The notes below the pieces were generated by a model. That model was not told where the DNA came from. It was given only the letters and a program-made list of their open reading frames with translations, and did not search any database. 64,000 bases of DNA from Pseudomonas putida (GTDB lineage Bacteria; Pseudomonadota; Gammaproteobacteria; Pseudomonadales; Pseudomonadaceae). The translations under genes and the position numbers were made by a program. This document shows, one piece after another, positions 33,376 through 42,861 of this stretch (positions are counted from its first letter, which is position 1; the number at the start of each line of letters is the position of its first letter). The DNA lies in the NCBI GenBank assembly GCA_041879295.1, contig CP047152.1, positions 3,911,501 through 3,975,500 of the forward strand, in the 5' to 3' direction.

Positions 33376-34025
33376 ACTACTGCTGGTAGATGACCACTCA
33401 CTGATCCGCGCCGGGGTGCGCGCGCTGGTCGGCGACATCCCCGGCTATGAGGTGGTCGGCGAAGCCGACGACGGCAATCAGCTACTCGACCAGGTGCGCA
33501 CACTGACGCCCGACATCATCTTGCTGGACATCTCCATGCGTTCGACCAGCGGCCTGGACGCCCTCACCCAGCTGCGGGCCAGCGGTAGTAGCTGCAAAGT
33601 GCTGATCCTGTCAATGCACACTGACCCGGACCTGATCATGCGGGCCCTGGAGAGCGGCGCCCACGGCTACTTGCTCAAGGACACCAGCACCACCGAGCTG
33701 GAACAGGCGCTGGGGGCTGTATGCCGAGGTGAGCGCTACCTCAGCCCGGCCATCGCCCACACCGTTATCAACCAGGCGCTGAGGCACACCAAAACAAGGC
33801 AAGCAAAGCGCTGGCGAACGGCATAATCTGACTTCACGCCAGCTTGAAATCCTGCGCCTGATCGTGCGCGGCAAGTCCACGCGGGAAATCGCTGCGGGCC
33901 TGGGCCTGTCGATCAAGACCGTGGAAACTCACCGGTCACAAATCATGAAGCGCCTGCAGATTCACGACGTGGCCGGCCTGGTGCTGTTTGCGGTACGCGA
34001 AAAAATCATCAGCCTGGATGACTGA
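33365..34025 (+). pseudogene. NarL-family response regulator, split by a one-base frameshift
   Basis: The intact frame (33365-33826, 153 residues) is a receiver domain with Asp9/Asp10, acceptor Asp55 (LLDISM), Ser83 and Lys105, then ends with a stop soon after an A run. The LuxR-type helix-turn-helix follows in the next frame (33828-34025): LTSRQLEILRLIVRGKS, then STREIAAGLGLSIKTVETH and SQIMKRLQI. Removing one A at about 33805-33807 (CAAAGC) restores a 219-residue NarL-family protein. The gene is downstream of, and overlaps, its kinase. It may be a real mutation or an assembly error; the DNA-binding half is well conserved, so either is recent. CAGGAG precedes the ATG. Confidence 0.85.
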
Positions 34026-34896
34026 GCAACGGCGACCCGGCCGGCAGGTGCAGGAACAACGCCGCCGACCTCGCCTGAAAGCGCAGATTGGCAGCCTGCA
34101 ACGGCTCGCCATCGAGGTTGATGTCCAACCCTTGCGAACTCTTGATCTCGACCCATGGCAGCCTGGCACGAACAAACAGGCCGTCGCCACCCAACAGGTC
34201 ACGCAGAGCCCCTACCATCTCCTGCGGTGCCGGCAGAATGGCGACGTCAAGCAAGCCGTCGTTGATCCTGGCTTCGGGGCACAGCACCTGCCCGCCACCG
34301 GCCTGGCGGCCATTGCCGATACCCAGCGCCAGCAAATCCCCTTGCCAATGAAAGCCCGGCCCCTGTAGCTCCACCGAAGCCGCCTGAAGCTCACTGAAGC
34401 GGGACAGCCCGGTGAACAGGTAGGCGGCAGCACCCAGCACTTTCTTGAGGTCCTCGGAGGTATTGGCGGTGACCTGGCTGCCAAAGCCACCCGTGGCCAT
34501 GTTGAGGAACAACTGATCGCCAGCCTGCCCCAGGTCTATGGGTTGTGGCACGACATTCAGCAAGGCCAGCGCCGACGCCGGCTCCAGGGGGATGCCAGCG
34601 GCCTTGGCAAAATCGTTGGCAGTACCCAGTGGCAACAAGGTCAGGCTGGCTTTGGTAGCGGCCAATCCCATGGCCTCGGCCACATCACGCAACGTGCCGT
34701 CCCCGCCACCGGCGACGATATGGCTGTAACCCGCCGCCAGTGCCTCGGCGACCAGCCGTTGGGCATCGCCCGCCTCCCAGGTCACCCGTACATCCAGCAC
34801 CCAGCCGCTATCGCGCAGGTCGCTCACGGCGCTGCGGACGTCTTCGTTCATCGCCTGCTTGCCGTGCAGCACCAGCATTGCCTTGCGCCCTTGCAT
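34009..34896 (-). CDS. yegS: YegS-like lipid kinase
   Basis: The 295-residue protein belongs to the diacylglycerol-kinase family: the nucleotide-binding GGGDGTLRDVAEA motif near residue 60, LPLGTANDFAKAAGIP, and DINLDGEPLQA near the C terminus. E. coli YegS phosphorylates phosphatidylglycerol in vitro; the natural substrate here is uncertain. The ATG at 34896 has GGAGA before it; the longer frame is not conserved. Its 3' end overlaps the frameshifted regulator by 17 bases on the other strand. Confidence 0.88.
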   Translation of the reverse strand: MQGRKAMLVLHGKQAMNEDVRSAVSDLRDSGWVLDVRVTWEAGDAQRLVAEALAAGYSHIVAGGGDGTLRDVAEAMGLAATKASLTLLPLGTANDFAKAAGIPLEPASALALLNVVPQPIDLGQAGDQLFLNMATGGFGSQVTANTSEDLKKVLGAAAYLFTGLSRFSELQAASVELQGPGFHWQGDLLALGIGNGRQAGGGQVLCPEARINDGLLDVAILPAPQEMVGALRDLLGGDGLFVRARLPWVEIKSSQGLDINLDGEPLQAANLRFQARSAALFLHLPAGSPLLSHPG

Positions 34897-35073
34897 GTGC
34901 GCGTCTCCGTAAAATGGACCACCCCCTATCTCGACCACTGGCCTGCCCGGATCGTTGCATGGCCTGGAAAAAACATTGGACCGGCGCCACGCCTGCAACT
35001 GATCACGTCGCCGGTCATTTTTTCCACACTTGGCAATCCCGGCTATGCTCAGCAGATACCCCTATTGCCATGG

Positions 35074-35119
35074 ACGCGCCCGGCAGTGGCTCCCCCACTG
35101 CTGTCAACGGGCGCGTTTT
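35074..35119 (+). promoter_or_regulatory. Terminator-like hairpin in the glycosyltransferase leader
   Basis: Outer arms ACGCGCCCG (35074-35082) and CGGGCGCGT (35108-35116) enclose an inner stem GCAGTGG / CCACTGC (35083-35089 with 35095-35101) with CTCCC loop. A TTTT run (35116-35119) follows at once. It ends 33 bases before the glycosyltransferase ATG and could act as an attenuator. Confidence 0.5.
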
Positions 35120-35152
35120 GCTATCTGCAGCCTTTCGCGAGGACTTCGGGTC

Positions 35153-36400
35153 ATGCGCATTCTCTGGACACTGCCCTACCTGCCTTGGCCGACCACCAGC
35201 GGCCACAAAACCCGGCAATACCATCTGCTGCGCGCACTGGCGCAGCGCGGCCACCGAATCACCCTGCTGGTGCAGTCGAAAATCCCTCTCAGCGATGCAG
35301 CACGTGAGGCCCTGGAGCCACTCCTCGAACGCCTGATCGTGCTACCCCGCCGGCCGCTGCACAGTCCACTCAACCTGCTGGCTTCACCCATCATCGACTA
35401 CCCCATGCGGGCAATCATCAATGGCCTGGCACCTCGCCTGCGGCACCGGTTCGAGCAATTGCTGGACGAGCCTTGGGACGTGATCCAGATCGAGCACAGT
35501 TACAGCTTCCAGCCGTTCGAAAAAGCCTTGCAGGCTCGCGGGCTGCCTTACATGCTTAGCGAGCACAATTTGGAGTCGGTAATGGGCGGTGCCTGCCACG
35601 ACCGCCTGCCGCTATGGTTGCGCCCGCTCAACGCCTTCGACCGCTGGCGCTACCGGCGCTGGGAGCACCGAGTGCTACGCCAGCCCACCGAACTGGTGGC
35701 GGTCTGCGCCCACGATGCCGAACTGATCGCGCAGATCAGCGGGCGCCCGGTGAATGTGGTGGTCAACGGCGTGGATTGTGATTTCTACCAGCAAGTGCAA
35801 CCTGCGGTGCACAGCCAGCGCCTGTTGTTCGTCGGCAATTTCGAATATGGCGCCAATCTGGAGGCCATCGAATGGGCACTGGACGACATCATGCCGAAGG
35901 TGTGGATGAGCAACCCGGCGGTGCGTCTGGCTATTGCCGGGCATGCCATGCCGGCCAACTGGAAACTTCACTGGAACGACCCACGCATTGAATGGTTCGG
36001 CTACCGCCCCGACCTGCGTGAACTGCAACGATGTTCAGCGTTATTCTTCGCCCCCCTGCGCTATGCAGGTGGCTCGAAGGTGAAAATCCTCGAAGCGATG
36101 GCCGCCGGCTTACCCGTGATCACCACCGACAAGGGCGTTTCAGGCCTGACCGTGAACAACGGCGAGCACTACCTGGGCAGTGACGACGGTGACCTGCTGG
36201 CACTGCTGATCACCCAACTGCTCAATCAGCCCTGGCGCATGAGCCAGTTGAGTGCTGCCGGGCGTCAGTTTGCCCGCCAGCGCCACGACTGGAGCGTGGC
36301 CGCCCAGCAACTGGAGAATGTGCACATACGCCTGACCCAGGCGGCACCGGCCGAGGCCGCGCCGCTGGACAGTGCCTGGCTGGGCCGCTCAGCCAAGTAG
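35153..36400 (+). CDS. GT-B glycosyltransferase (family 1/4 type)
   Basis: The 415-residue protein begins MRILWTLPYLPWPTTSGHKTRQYHLLRALAQRGH, with the usual GT-B N-terminal Rossmann start and G-H motif, and has the C-terminal donor-site loop FAPLRYAGGSKVKILEAMAAGLPVITTDKG, where Glu is a nucleotide-sugar ligand. It resembles sugar transferases of the TIGR03087 type known from exopolysaccharide loci, but no polysaccharide genes flank it, so its acceptor is unknown. The ATG at 35153 has GAGGA; a longer frame upstream would run through the hairpin and is unlikely. Its 3' end overlaps moeA by 12 bases on the opposite strand. Confidence 0.85.
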   Translation: MRILWTLPYLPWPTTSGHKTRQYHLLRALAQRGHRITLLVQSKIPLSDAAREALEPLLERLIVLPRRPLHSPLNLLASPIIDYPMRAIINGLAPRLRHRFEQLLDEPWDVIQIEHSYSFQPFEKALQARGLPYMLSEHNLESVMGGACHDRLPLWLRPLNAFDRWRYRRWEHRVLRQPTELVAVCAHDAELIAQISGRPVNVVVNGVDCDFYQQVQPAVHSQRLLFVGNFEYGANLEAIEWALDDIMPKVWMSNPAVRLAIAGHAMPANWKLHWNDPRIEWFGYRPDLRELQRCSALFFAPLRYAGGSKVKILEAMAAGLPVITTDKGVSGLTVNNGEHYLGSDDGDLLALLITQLLNQPWRMSQLSAAGRQFARQRHDWSVAAQQLENVHIRLTQAAPAEAAPLDSAWLGRSAK

Positions 36401-37615
36401 CTCGCTGAAGGGAATGAATGGCACGCTGTCGCCCTGCTTCGGCGTGCTGCCTTCACGCACTTCCACCAACCCCTCGGCCCAGGCTGCGCTGCGCAGCACA
36501 CCCGAGCTCTGGTTCTTGTAGATGCGCACTCGGCCCTGTTCGATGCGCGCGCGCAGGTATTCGCGGCGCGTACCCGGCTTGGGCCAGTCAAACCCAGCGG
36601 GCATGTCGAACCGCAGCGGCGTCACGTCAACTACACCCTGACGACGCAGCAGGTAGGGCCTGGTCAACAGACCAAAGGTGACCAAGGTCGAGGCCGGGTT
36701 GCCCGGCAGGCCGATCACCGGCACACCCTGAAAGTGGCCGAAGGTCAGCGGCTTGCCCGGTTTGATCGCCAGCTTCCACAACGCCAGTTCGCCGGCCTCG
36801 CGCAGGGCAGCACCGAGGTAGTCGGCTTCCCCCACCGAGACGCCTCCGGTGGACAGAATCAGGTCTACGTCACCCAGTGACGCCAGGCAGGTGCGAGTGC
36901 GCGCCAGGTCATCCGGCAGGATGCCGGCATCGACCACTTCGCAACCCAGCCGCTGCAACCAGCTGACCAGCAGCCTTCGGTTGCTGTTGTAGATCTGCCC
37001 GGGCCCCAGCGGCAGGCCAGGCTCGACCAGTTCGTCGCCGGTCGACAGCACCGCCACTTTCACCTTGCGTACCACGTCCAGGCGGCCATGCCCCAAGGTC
37101 GCCGCCAGGCCCAGTTCGATCGGCCCGAGGCGGGTGCCGGCGCTCATCACCTGCTCGCCTTTGCGGGTTTCCTGGCCTTGAGGCCGTATGTTCTGCTCGG
37201 TGCGCAACGTTTCGAGAAAGCGCACCCGGCCATCTTCGAGTACTTCGGTGTTTTCCTGCATCTCGACGCAGTCGGCCCCCTCCGGCACAGGCGCACCGGT
37301 GAAGATCCGTGCGCAGGTACCCGGTTGCAGCGGTTGGGGCGCATGGCCGGCGAAAATACGCTGGCTGACCGGCAGCGGCTGGCCCTGCCAGTCAGCCAGG
37401 CGCAAGGCATAACCGTCCATGGCGCTGTTCGGCCAAGGCGGCAGGTCGAGCGAGGCCACCAGGTCGGTGGCCAGCACGCGGCCTTCGGCTTCGGCCAGCG
37501 GCAGGTTTTCGATCTCGCCAATCGGTGCAGCTTCGGCAAGCGCCAGCAGTTGCTCCAGCGCCTGTTCCACCGGCATCAGCGGCCGGGCCTGGCTGACCTC
37601 AGCCACGGCTGTCAC
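36389..37615 (-). CDS. moeA: Molybdopterin molybdenumtransferase MoeA
   Basis: MoeA inserts molybdate into molybdopterin-AMP to form the molybdenum cofactor. The 408-residue protein has the MoeA N-terminal domain (LPPWPNSAMDGYAL, RIFTGAPVPEGADCV) and the MoCF_biosynth domain with VLSTGDELVEPG, LILSTGGVSVGEADY and PVIGLPGNPAST. It overlaps moaB by 17 bases, so the two are translationally coupled. Confidence 0.95.
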   Translation of the reverse strand: MTAVAEVSQARPLMPVEQALEQLLALAEAAPIGEIENLPLAEAEGRVLATDLVASLDLPPWPNSAMDGYALRLADWQGQPLPVSQRIFAGHAPQPLQPGTCARIFTGAPVPEGADCVEMQENTEVLEDGRVRFLETLRTEQNIRPQGQETRKGEQVMSAGTRLGPIELGLAATLGHGRLDVVRKVKVAVLSTGDELVEPGLPLGPGQIYNSNRRLLVSWLQRLGCEVVDAGILPDDLARTRTCLASLGDVDLILSTGGVSVGEADYLGAALREAGELALWKLAIKPGKPLTFGHFQGVPVIGLPGNPASTLVTFGLLTRPYLLRRQGVVDVTPLRFDMPAGFDWPKPGTRREYLRARIEQGRVRIYKNQSSGVLRSAAWAEGLVEVREGSTPKQGDSVPFIPFSELLG

Positions 37616-38138
37616 AGGCCGCTGCCTGCTTCAGGTGCGGCACGAAGTTGCACGGACGATGACGGGCATCAAGCTGCTCGGCCAGGATGCCATCCCAACC
37701 GGTGCGCACAGCGTTGGTCGAGCCCGGCAGGCAGCACACCAGAGTGCCGTTGGCCAGCCCGGCCAGGGCACGCGACTGCACGGTGGAGGTGCCAATGTCG
37801 GCCACTGAAATCTGCCGGAACAGCTCGCCAAAACCGTCCACTTGCTTGTCCAGCAGGCAGGCCACCGCCTCGGGGGTGCTGTCGCGGCCAGTAAACCCGG
37901 TACCGCCCGTAATCAGCACCACTTGCACGCTGTCATCGGCGATCCATGTGGCTACCTGGGCTCGGATCTTGTACAGGTCATCCTTGAGCAGCACACGCTC
38001 GGCAAGGCGATGACCGGCGGCGCTCAGGCGGTCGACGAACATCTGGCCAGAGGTGTCAGTGTCGAGGGTACGGGTGTCGCTGACCGTGAGCACGGCGATG
38101 TTCAGCGCCACGAAGGGGGTATCTGCCTTGGCTTTCAT
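37599..38138 (-). CDS. moaB: Molybdenum cofactor biosynthesis protein B
   Basis: A 179-residue MoaB/MogA family protein with the MPT-binding motifs VLTVSDTR, VVLITGGTGFTGRDST and LPGSTNAVRTGWDGILAEQL. Family members adenylate molybdopterin. In many pseudomonads MoaB stands in for MogA, with moeA directly after it, as here. The start is an ATG with GGACACCC ahead and no better alternative. Confidence 0.93.
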   Translation of the reverse strand: MKAKADTPFVALNIAVLTVSDTRTLDTDTSGQMFVDRLSAAGHRLAERVLLKDDLYKIRAQVATWIADDSVQVVLITGGTGFTGRDSTPEAVACLLDKQVDGFGELFRQISVADIGTSTVQSRALAGLANGTLVCCLPGSTNAVRTGWDGILAEQLDARHRPCNFVPHLKQAAACDSRG

Positions 38139-38325
38139 GGGTGTCCGTCACAACAGGATGAGATGGACGCAGTTATATCACAGCGCACCTTTTCCGGCGT
38201 TGCCCCCATCGGCCTTGCCCTGGATCAAGGGGACGAATTAGTCGCTATGCTGCACTTGGAGTGAACTTGCACTAACGTCCTGCGTCATAAATGTCATCTA
38301 GCACCATCGCACTTGGAGAAACACG

Positions 38326-38547
38326 ATGATCAAACGGACCCTACCCGCCTTCCTGCTCGCCTTGGGCTTGGGCGCCCTCGCCGGCTGCTCGACTCCAACC
38401 GTCATTACCCTGAACGATGGCCGGGAGATCCAGGCAACCGACAAACCGTCCTACGACGAAGACTCTGGCTTCTATGAATTCGAGCAACTCGACGGCAAGC
38501 GCACGCGCTTGAACAAGGACCAGATCCGCACCGTCAAAGAGCTCTGA
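38326..38547 (+). CDS. YgdI/YgdR-family small lipoprotein
   Basis: A 73-residue lipoprotein with lipobox LAGC (Cys21) after a strong signal. The mature part, TPTVITLNDGREIQATDKPSYDEDSG and so on, has the YgdI/YgdR-like SH3-type strands (ITLNDG-x-x-x-x-x-D-x-P). It probably sits in the outer membrane; its function is unknown. GGAGA lies eight bases before the ATG. It is divergent from moaB. Confidence 0.86.
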   Translation: MIKRTLPAFLLALGLGALAGCSTPTVITLNDGREIQATDKPSYDEDSGFYEFEQLDGKRTRLNKDQIRTVKEL

Positions 38548-38627
38548 CCAAGGCCCCGTTCAGGCCATGGCCCTTTAAACAACAAGGGCTTGCGGGCAAA
38601 AACGGGATGCAGTAGGATTTTGGTCAT

Positions 38628-38704
38628 CGGAGTGTAGCGCAGCCAGGTAGCGCGTCTCGTTCGGGACGAGAAGGCCGCAGGTTCGAATCCTGTCTCTCCG
38701 ACCA
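38628..38704 (+). tRNA. tRNA-Pro (anticodon CGG)
   Basis: A 77-base cloverleaf with encoded CCA: acceptor CGGAGTG / CTCTCCG (one T-T mismatch), D arm GCGCAGCCAGGTAGCGC, anticodon stem TCTCG / CGAGA with loop TTCGGGA (anticodon CGG at 34-36), and T arm GCAGG-TTCGAAT-CCTGT. It reads CCG codons. No integrase or att duplication is visible next to it. Confidence 0.97.
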
Positions 38705-38714
38705 GATCCTTATC

Positions 38715-38741
38715 AAAAAGCCCGCCATGTGCGGGCTTTTT
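38715..38741 (+). terminator. Rho-independent terminator of the tRNA transcript
   Basis: AAAAAGCCCGC, CATGT loop, GCGGGCTTTTT, 11-bp stem with a T run. It lies 10 bases after the tRNA 3' end. Confidence 0.95.
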
Positions 38742-38811
38742 GTTGTGTGCGAAAAATGCCTCCGTGCGCGGGTTCAGCCGCTGTGGGCACCTGCAACCAC
38801 TGCAGACCGAG

Positions 38812-40428
38812 TCAAGCGCTCAGGCGGGAGGTGACTTCGCCCAACTGCCCTGACAAACCATGCAGGCGCTGCCCCGCCTGCTCCGTATGCTGCACCGCTT
38901 CCTGATTGGCTGTGGCAATGCGGGTAATTTCGATCAGGTTGCGCGAGATATCTTCGGCTACGCTGGTCTGCTCCTCTGCCGCCGTGGCGATCTGCCGGTT
39001 CATGTCGCGGATCGCCTCCACCGCCAGGGTAATGCGTTGCAGCATCTGCCCGGCCTGCTCGACCTGCTCAGCCCCTTCCTGGCTACGTTGCTGGCCGCTT
39101 TCGATGGCCTTGACCGCCTCCACAGCCCCCGACTGTACCGCTTCGATGATCTGGTGAATCTCTGCAATCGACGCTGCCGTGCGCTGGGCCAGGCTACGCA
39201 CTTCATCAGCGACTACCGCAAAACCACGCCCGGCTTCGCCAGCACGGGCTGCTTCGATGGCTGCGTTAAGCGCCAGCAGGTTGGTCTGTTCAGCAATGCC
39301 ACGGATCACTTCCAGCACTTTGCCTATACGTGTGCTGTCATGCTCCAGATCGCGAATTACCGACGCCGTGCCGGCAATTTCGCGGTTGACCAACCCGATG
39401 ATGTCGATGGTCTGCTGCATCACCTGCTCGCCCGCCTGGGCGCTGTGGTCGGCGTCATCGGCCGCACGGGCAGCCTCGGCGGCGTGGCGAGCGACCTCTT
39501 GGGCAGTGGCGGACATTTCGTGCATGGCCGTGGCCACCTGGTCGGTACGCTGGAACTGGTCATGAGTACCGCGGGCCATGTCACCGGCAATATTGCGCAA
39601 CTGGCCGCTGGCACCTTCCAGCTCCTGAGCGTTGTCCTGCAGCCGGCCGACGGTGTCGGCAAGGAAGTCACGCAGGGTGTTGGCTGCCCGCGCCAGGCGC
39701 CCCAACTCATCCTCCCGACGGCTTTCGACCCTGGCAGCAAAGCAGCCCTGGCTGAGCTGCGCGACGTACTCGATCAACTGACGGATCGGCTCGATCAGGC
39801 TACGGTTGACCAGCCACAGGCTGAGCAGCCCCACCAGCACCGCAGAAGCCAGCATCACCAGCAGGCCCAACCATACCGTGCGCTCGGCACTGGCATTGAT
39901 GCTGTCTGCACGCTGACGGGCATCGGCGCGCAGCTGCTCGACCAGTTCGCTCATCTGCTCACTGGCGGCACGATCCACGCCTTTGACCGCCCGGTCTCCC
40001 GCTCCCGGATCGCCGCCTGCCGCAAGGAAGGCCTGGCGGCCTTGCGCATAGGCCTGGCCCAACTGGCGGTGGCTGTCGCGCAATTGCTGCAGCGACGCCT
40101 TGAGCGTGGCATCGCTATTGTCGATCAATTGCCCGAGCAGTTGTTGTACTTGCTGTTCGCGGGCCTGGAACTGCTGCCAGTACTTGTCCATCTCCGCTGG
40201 CTGGCGCCCGCGCAGTAGCACGTTTTTCCATTCCTGCACCTGTATCTTGAACTGCAGGTTGGCTTCGTCAATCAATTGCGAGGCCCGCAGCGGCCCGTCG
40301 ACCAGCTCGGCGTAGCCACGCACGCTGGACGACAGGAACTGGAAACACACCAGGGCGATCAGCAGCATCGCCAGCACACTGCCGCCGAGCAGCGAAAGAA
40401 TTTGCACTCTGAGGGATTTACGCAACAT
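38812..40428 (-). CDS. Methyl-accepting chemotaxis protein
   Basis: The 538-residue receptor has one membrane segment at the N terminus ([23 protein letters not shown]), a periplasmic helical-bundle ligand domain (about 40-190), a second segment ([21 protein letters not shown]), a HAMP domain and a cytoplasmic signalling hairpin ([40 protein letters not shown]). The ligand is unknown. The frame's first 17 codons upstream are not typical; the ATG at 40428 begins [14 protein letters not shown]. Transcription from the ABC exporter upstream is separated by a terminator. Confidence 0.93.
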   Translation of the reverse strand: MLRKSLRVQILSLLGGSVLAMLLIALVCFQFLSSSVRGYAELVDGPLRASQLIDEANLQFKIQVQEWKNVLLRGRQPAEMDKYWQQFQAREQQVQQLLGQLIDNSDATLKASLQQLRDSHRQLGQAYAQGRQAFLAAGGDPGAGDRAVKGVDRAASEQMSELVEQLRADARQRADSINASAERTVWLGLLVMLASAVLVGLLSLWLVNRSLIEPIRQLIEYVAQLSQGCFAARVESRREDELGRLARAANTLRDFLADTVGRLQDNAQELEGASGQLRNIAGDMARGTHDQFQRTDQVATAMHEMSATAQEVARHAAEAARAADDADHSAQAGEQVMQQTIDIIGLVNREIAGTASVIRDLEHDSTRIGKVLEVIRGIAEQTNLLALNAAIEAARAGEAGRGFAVVADEVRSLAQRTAASIAEIHQIIEAVQSGAVEAVKAIESGQQRSQEGAEQVEQAGQMLQRITLAVEAIRDMNRQIATAAEEQTSVAEDISRNLIEITRIATANQEAVQHTEQAGQRLHGLSGQLGEVTSRLSA

Positions 40429-40491
40429 CGAGGGTCTCGGAACCAGAGGGAGTAGGCTGAGGCCGCTGTACAGCCTCATTACTGGCAGGCC

Positions 40492-40521
40492 AAAAAAAAG
40501 CTGCCATCACGCAATGGCAGC
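40492..40521 (-). terminator. Rho-independent terminator of the ABC exporter gene
   Basis: An 8-bp stem (GCTGCCAT / ATGGCAGC, loop CACGCA); on the minus strand it is followed by T8. It lies 79 bases past the stop of the exporter and before the chemoreceptor start. Confidence 0.92.
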
Positions 40522-40599
40522 CAGGTCGAGCACTTACGCAACAGTTGAGGCAAATACTCTCAGGCAATTACTACAGAAATGTTACAAGGCCGCGACACG

Positions 40600-42363
40600 C
40601 TAACCGGTGGTGAACTGCAGCGCTGCCAGCCGTGCATACAGCGGGCTGTCCTCGATCAACTGACGGTGGGTGCCCACCGCCACCAGCCGACCCTGGTCGA
40701 TGACCGCGATGCGCTCGGCGTGCTGCACTGTGGCCAGGCGATGGGCGATCACCAGCGTGGTACGGCCGGCCATCAACCTGGGCAGCGCTTGCTGGATCAA
40801 GTATTCGCTTTGTGCATCGAGGGCACTGGTGGCTTCGTCCAGCAACAGGATCGGCGCATCGACCAGCAAGGCCCGGGCGATCGCCAAGCGCTGACGCTGC
40901 CCGCCGGAAAGGCCTATGCCGCCCTCCCCCAGTTGTGTCTGGTAGCCTTGGGGCAATTGCCGTATGAATTCGTCGGCATGGGCGCCGCGGGCTGCTGCTT
41001 CGACTTCAGCCAAGGTCGCCTCGGGCCGGCCATACCGAATGTTGGCCTCCACCGTGCCACGGAACAACGAGGGGTTCTGCGCCACCAGGGCGAACTGCCG
41101 GCGCAGCTGGTCGGGATCAAGCTCGGTAACCGGCTGGCCATCAAGCAGGATGCGGCCTTGCTGAGGGTCGTAAAAGCGCAGCAACAAATCGAACAGGGTC
41201 GACTTGCCTGCCCCGGAAGGGCCTACCAGGGCGACGGTCTGCCCAGGCTCGATGGTCAGGCTCAGGCCGTCAACAGCCGCCACTGTGGGCCGTGAAGGAT
41301 AAGCAAACACCACCTGCTGCAACTCGATACGCCCACTGGCCCGCTGCTGTGGCAGCACCTGCGCCACGGCAGGCGGCAGGATGGCACTTCGCGCGGCCAA
41401 CAATTCGGCAATGCGCTCGGCAGCACCCGCGGCCCGCTGCAGTTCGCCGATCACCTCACTGAGGGTACCGAAGGCGCTGCCGACGATCAGGCTGTAGAAC
41501 ACGAATGCAGCCAGCTCGCCTGCGGATATGCGCCCGGCGATCACATCCATGCCGCCGACCCACAGCATCACCCCCACCGCCCCCAACACCAACACGATCA
41601 CCAGGGTAATCAGCCAGGCACGCTGGGCAATCCGCTTGCGGGCAACCGTGAATGCTGCTTCGACCGTATCGGCGAACAGTTCGCGGTCGTGCGCCTGGTG
41701 GTTGTAGGCCTGCACGGTCTTGATCTGCCCCAGCGTCTCAGCCACGTAGCTGCCCACATCCGCGACCCTGTCCTGGCTCTGCCGCGACAGGCTACGCACC
41801 CGACGGCCGAACAACAGGATCGGTGCCAGCACCAGCGGCAACGTTACCACCACGATGCTGGTGAGCTTGGGGTTGGTAATGAACAGCAATGCCACACCAC
41901 CAATGACCATCAGCGCGTTGCGCAGGAACATCGACAGCGATGAACCGATCACGGATTGCAGCAAGGTGGTGTCCGCTGTCAGCCGCGACTGGATCTCGGA
42001 GCTGCGGTTGTCTTCGAAAAAACCTGGGTGCAGGCCGATCAGGTGGTCGAAGACGGCACGACGGATATCGGCCACACAGCGCTCGCCAATCCACGACACC
42101 AGGTAAAAACGGCTGAAGGTACCCACCGCCAGCGCCAGCACCAGCAGCAGGAACAGCCCGATGGTCTGATTGAGCTGGTGCGCGGAGCGGGTCATGAAAC
42201 CTTGATCCACCAGCAGGCGGATGCCTTGGCCCATCGACAGGGTGATGCCAGCTGTGACTACCAGCGCCAGCAATGCCAGCAGCACCTGCCGGCGATAAGG
42301 GCGAACGAACTGCCAAGCCAGGCGCAAGGCGCGGCGTTGGCGCGGGGAAACCGATTCGGGCAT
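40600..42363 (-). CDS. ABC exporter (fused membrane and ATPase domains, MsbA/LmrA-like)
   Basis: The 587-residue half-transporter has six membrane segments (about 30-320; for example VLLALLALVVTAGITLSMG) and an ATPase domain with Walker A GPSGAGKST, signature LSGGQRQR and Walker B ILLLDEATSALD. Such proteins work as homodimers and export lipids, drugs or peptides. A true MsbA would be near lpxK; none is here, so the substrate is open. The ATG at 42363 starts MPESVSPRQRRALRLAW; a GTG four codons upstream also exists. Confidence 0.88.
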   Translation of the reverse strand: MPESVSPRQRRALRLAWQFVRPYRRQVLLALLALVVTAGITLSMGQGIRLLVDQGFMTRSAHQLNQTIGLFLLLVLALAVGTFSRFYLVSWIGERCVADIRRAVFDHLIGLHPGFFEDNRSSEIQSRLTADTTLLQSVIGSSLSMFLRNALMVIGGVALLFITNPKLTSIVVVTLPLVLAPILLFGRRVRSLSRQSQDRVADVGSYVAETLGQIKTVQAYNHQAHDRELFADTVEAAFTVARKRIAQRAWLITLVIVLVLGAVGVMLWVGGMDVIAGRISAGELAAFVFYSLIVGSAFGTLSEVIGELQRAAGAAERIAELLAARSAILPPAVAQVLPQQRASGRIELQQVVFAYPSRPTVAAVDGLSLTIEPGQTVALVGPSGAGKSTLFDLLLRFYDPQQGRILLDGQPVTELDPDQLRRQFALVAQNPSLFRGTVEANIRYGRPEATLAEVEAAARGAHADEFIRQLPQGYQTQLGEGGIGLSGGQRQRLAIARALLVDAPILLLDEATSALDAQSEYLIQQALPRLMAGRTTLVIAHRLATVQHAERIAVIDQGRLVAVGTHRQLIEDSPLYARLAALQFTTG

Positions 42364-42573
42364 GGCGACGACCACAAAGGGTGGGGAAGCGGCAGCCTAC
42401 CACTCATCCCGGTCGGGAGACTGCATGAAGGTTGCTATAACGCATCGATCTAAACAGCTTATGGAGCTTTCACAGGCTTTCTGCTGGACTGTTGCTGCCG
42501 TGACCCAGAAGCTGTCACAGGCCAGTCACGGCGCAGGGCTACCCTGAGCTTGAACCTGAAGAGGAGACAGTGC

Positions 42574-42747
42574 ATGAGCTTGCAGCATGGCAGTGATAAC
42601 CAGAAGCCCCAGACCTCTCCGCAACCGCAAGTATGCGGTTCGATCATCGACGCCAAGGGGCGCGAAGTGCCGATCACCGAGCAGATGATCCAGCAGGCCT
42701 GCAAGGCCCTGGAAGAAAGCCGTGTCGAGCGCGTACGCAAAGGTTGA
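42574..42747 (+). CDS. PA1571-like small protein
   Basis: A 57-residue hydrophilic protein (MSLQHGSDNQKP..., then VCGSIIDAKGREVPITEQMIQQACKALEES). It resembles the small Pseudomonas family named after PA1571. A strong GAGGAG precedes the ATG at 42574 and a terminator follows, so it is a monocistronic gene. No function is assigned. Confidence 0.7.
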   Translation: MSLQHGSDNQKPQTSPQPQVCGSIIDAKGREVPITEQMIQQACKALEESRVERVRKG

Positions 42748-42763
42748 TCGGCGAATTCTTTGC

Positions 42764-42788
42764 AACCCGGCGCTTGCGCCGGGTTTTT
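42764..42788 (+). terminator. Rho-independent terminator after the PA1571-like gene
   Basis: AACCCGGCGC / GCGCCGGGTT with a 2-base turn (effectively a GC-rich stem closed by CTTG) followed by TTTA. It lies 17 bases past the stop. Confidence 0.9.
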
Positions 42789-42861
42789 ATCTGCCCAGCC
42801 AGTGGGCTTGACCACCCCCACAGATAACCGTACATACCTGCAAGGTCACGACAAGGTTTGC

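Noticed and set aside
38628..38741. tRNA-Pro as an attachment site for an integrated element
   Set aside because: No direct repeat of the tRNA 3' end and no integrase nearby.
40429..40491. FliA promoter for the chemoreceptor at 38.8 kb
   Set aside because: No GCCGATA-like -10 with correct spacing upstream of the start.
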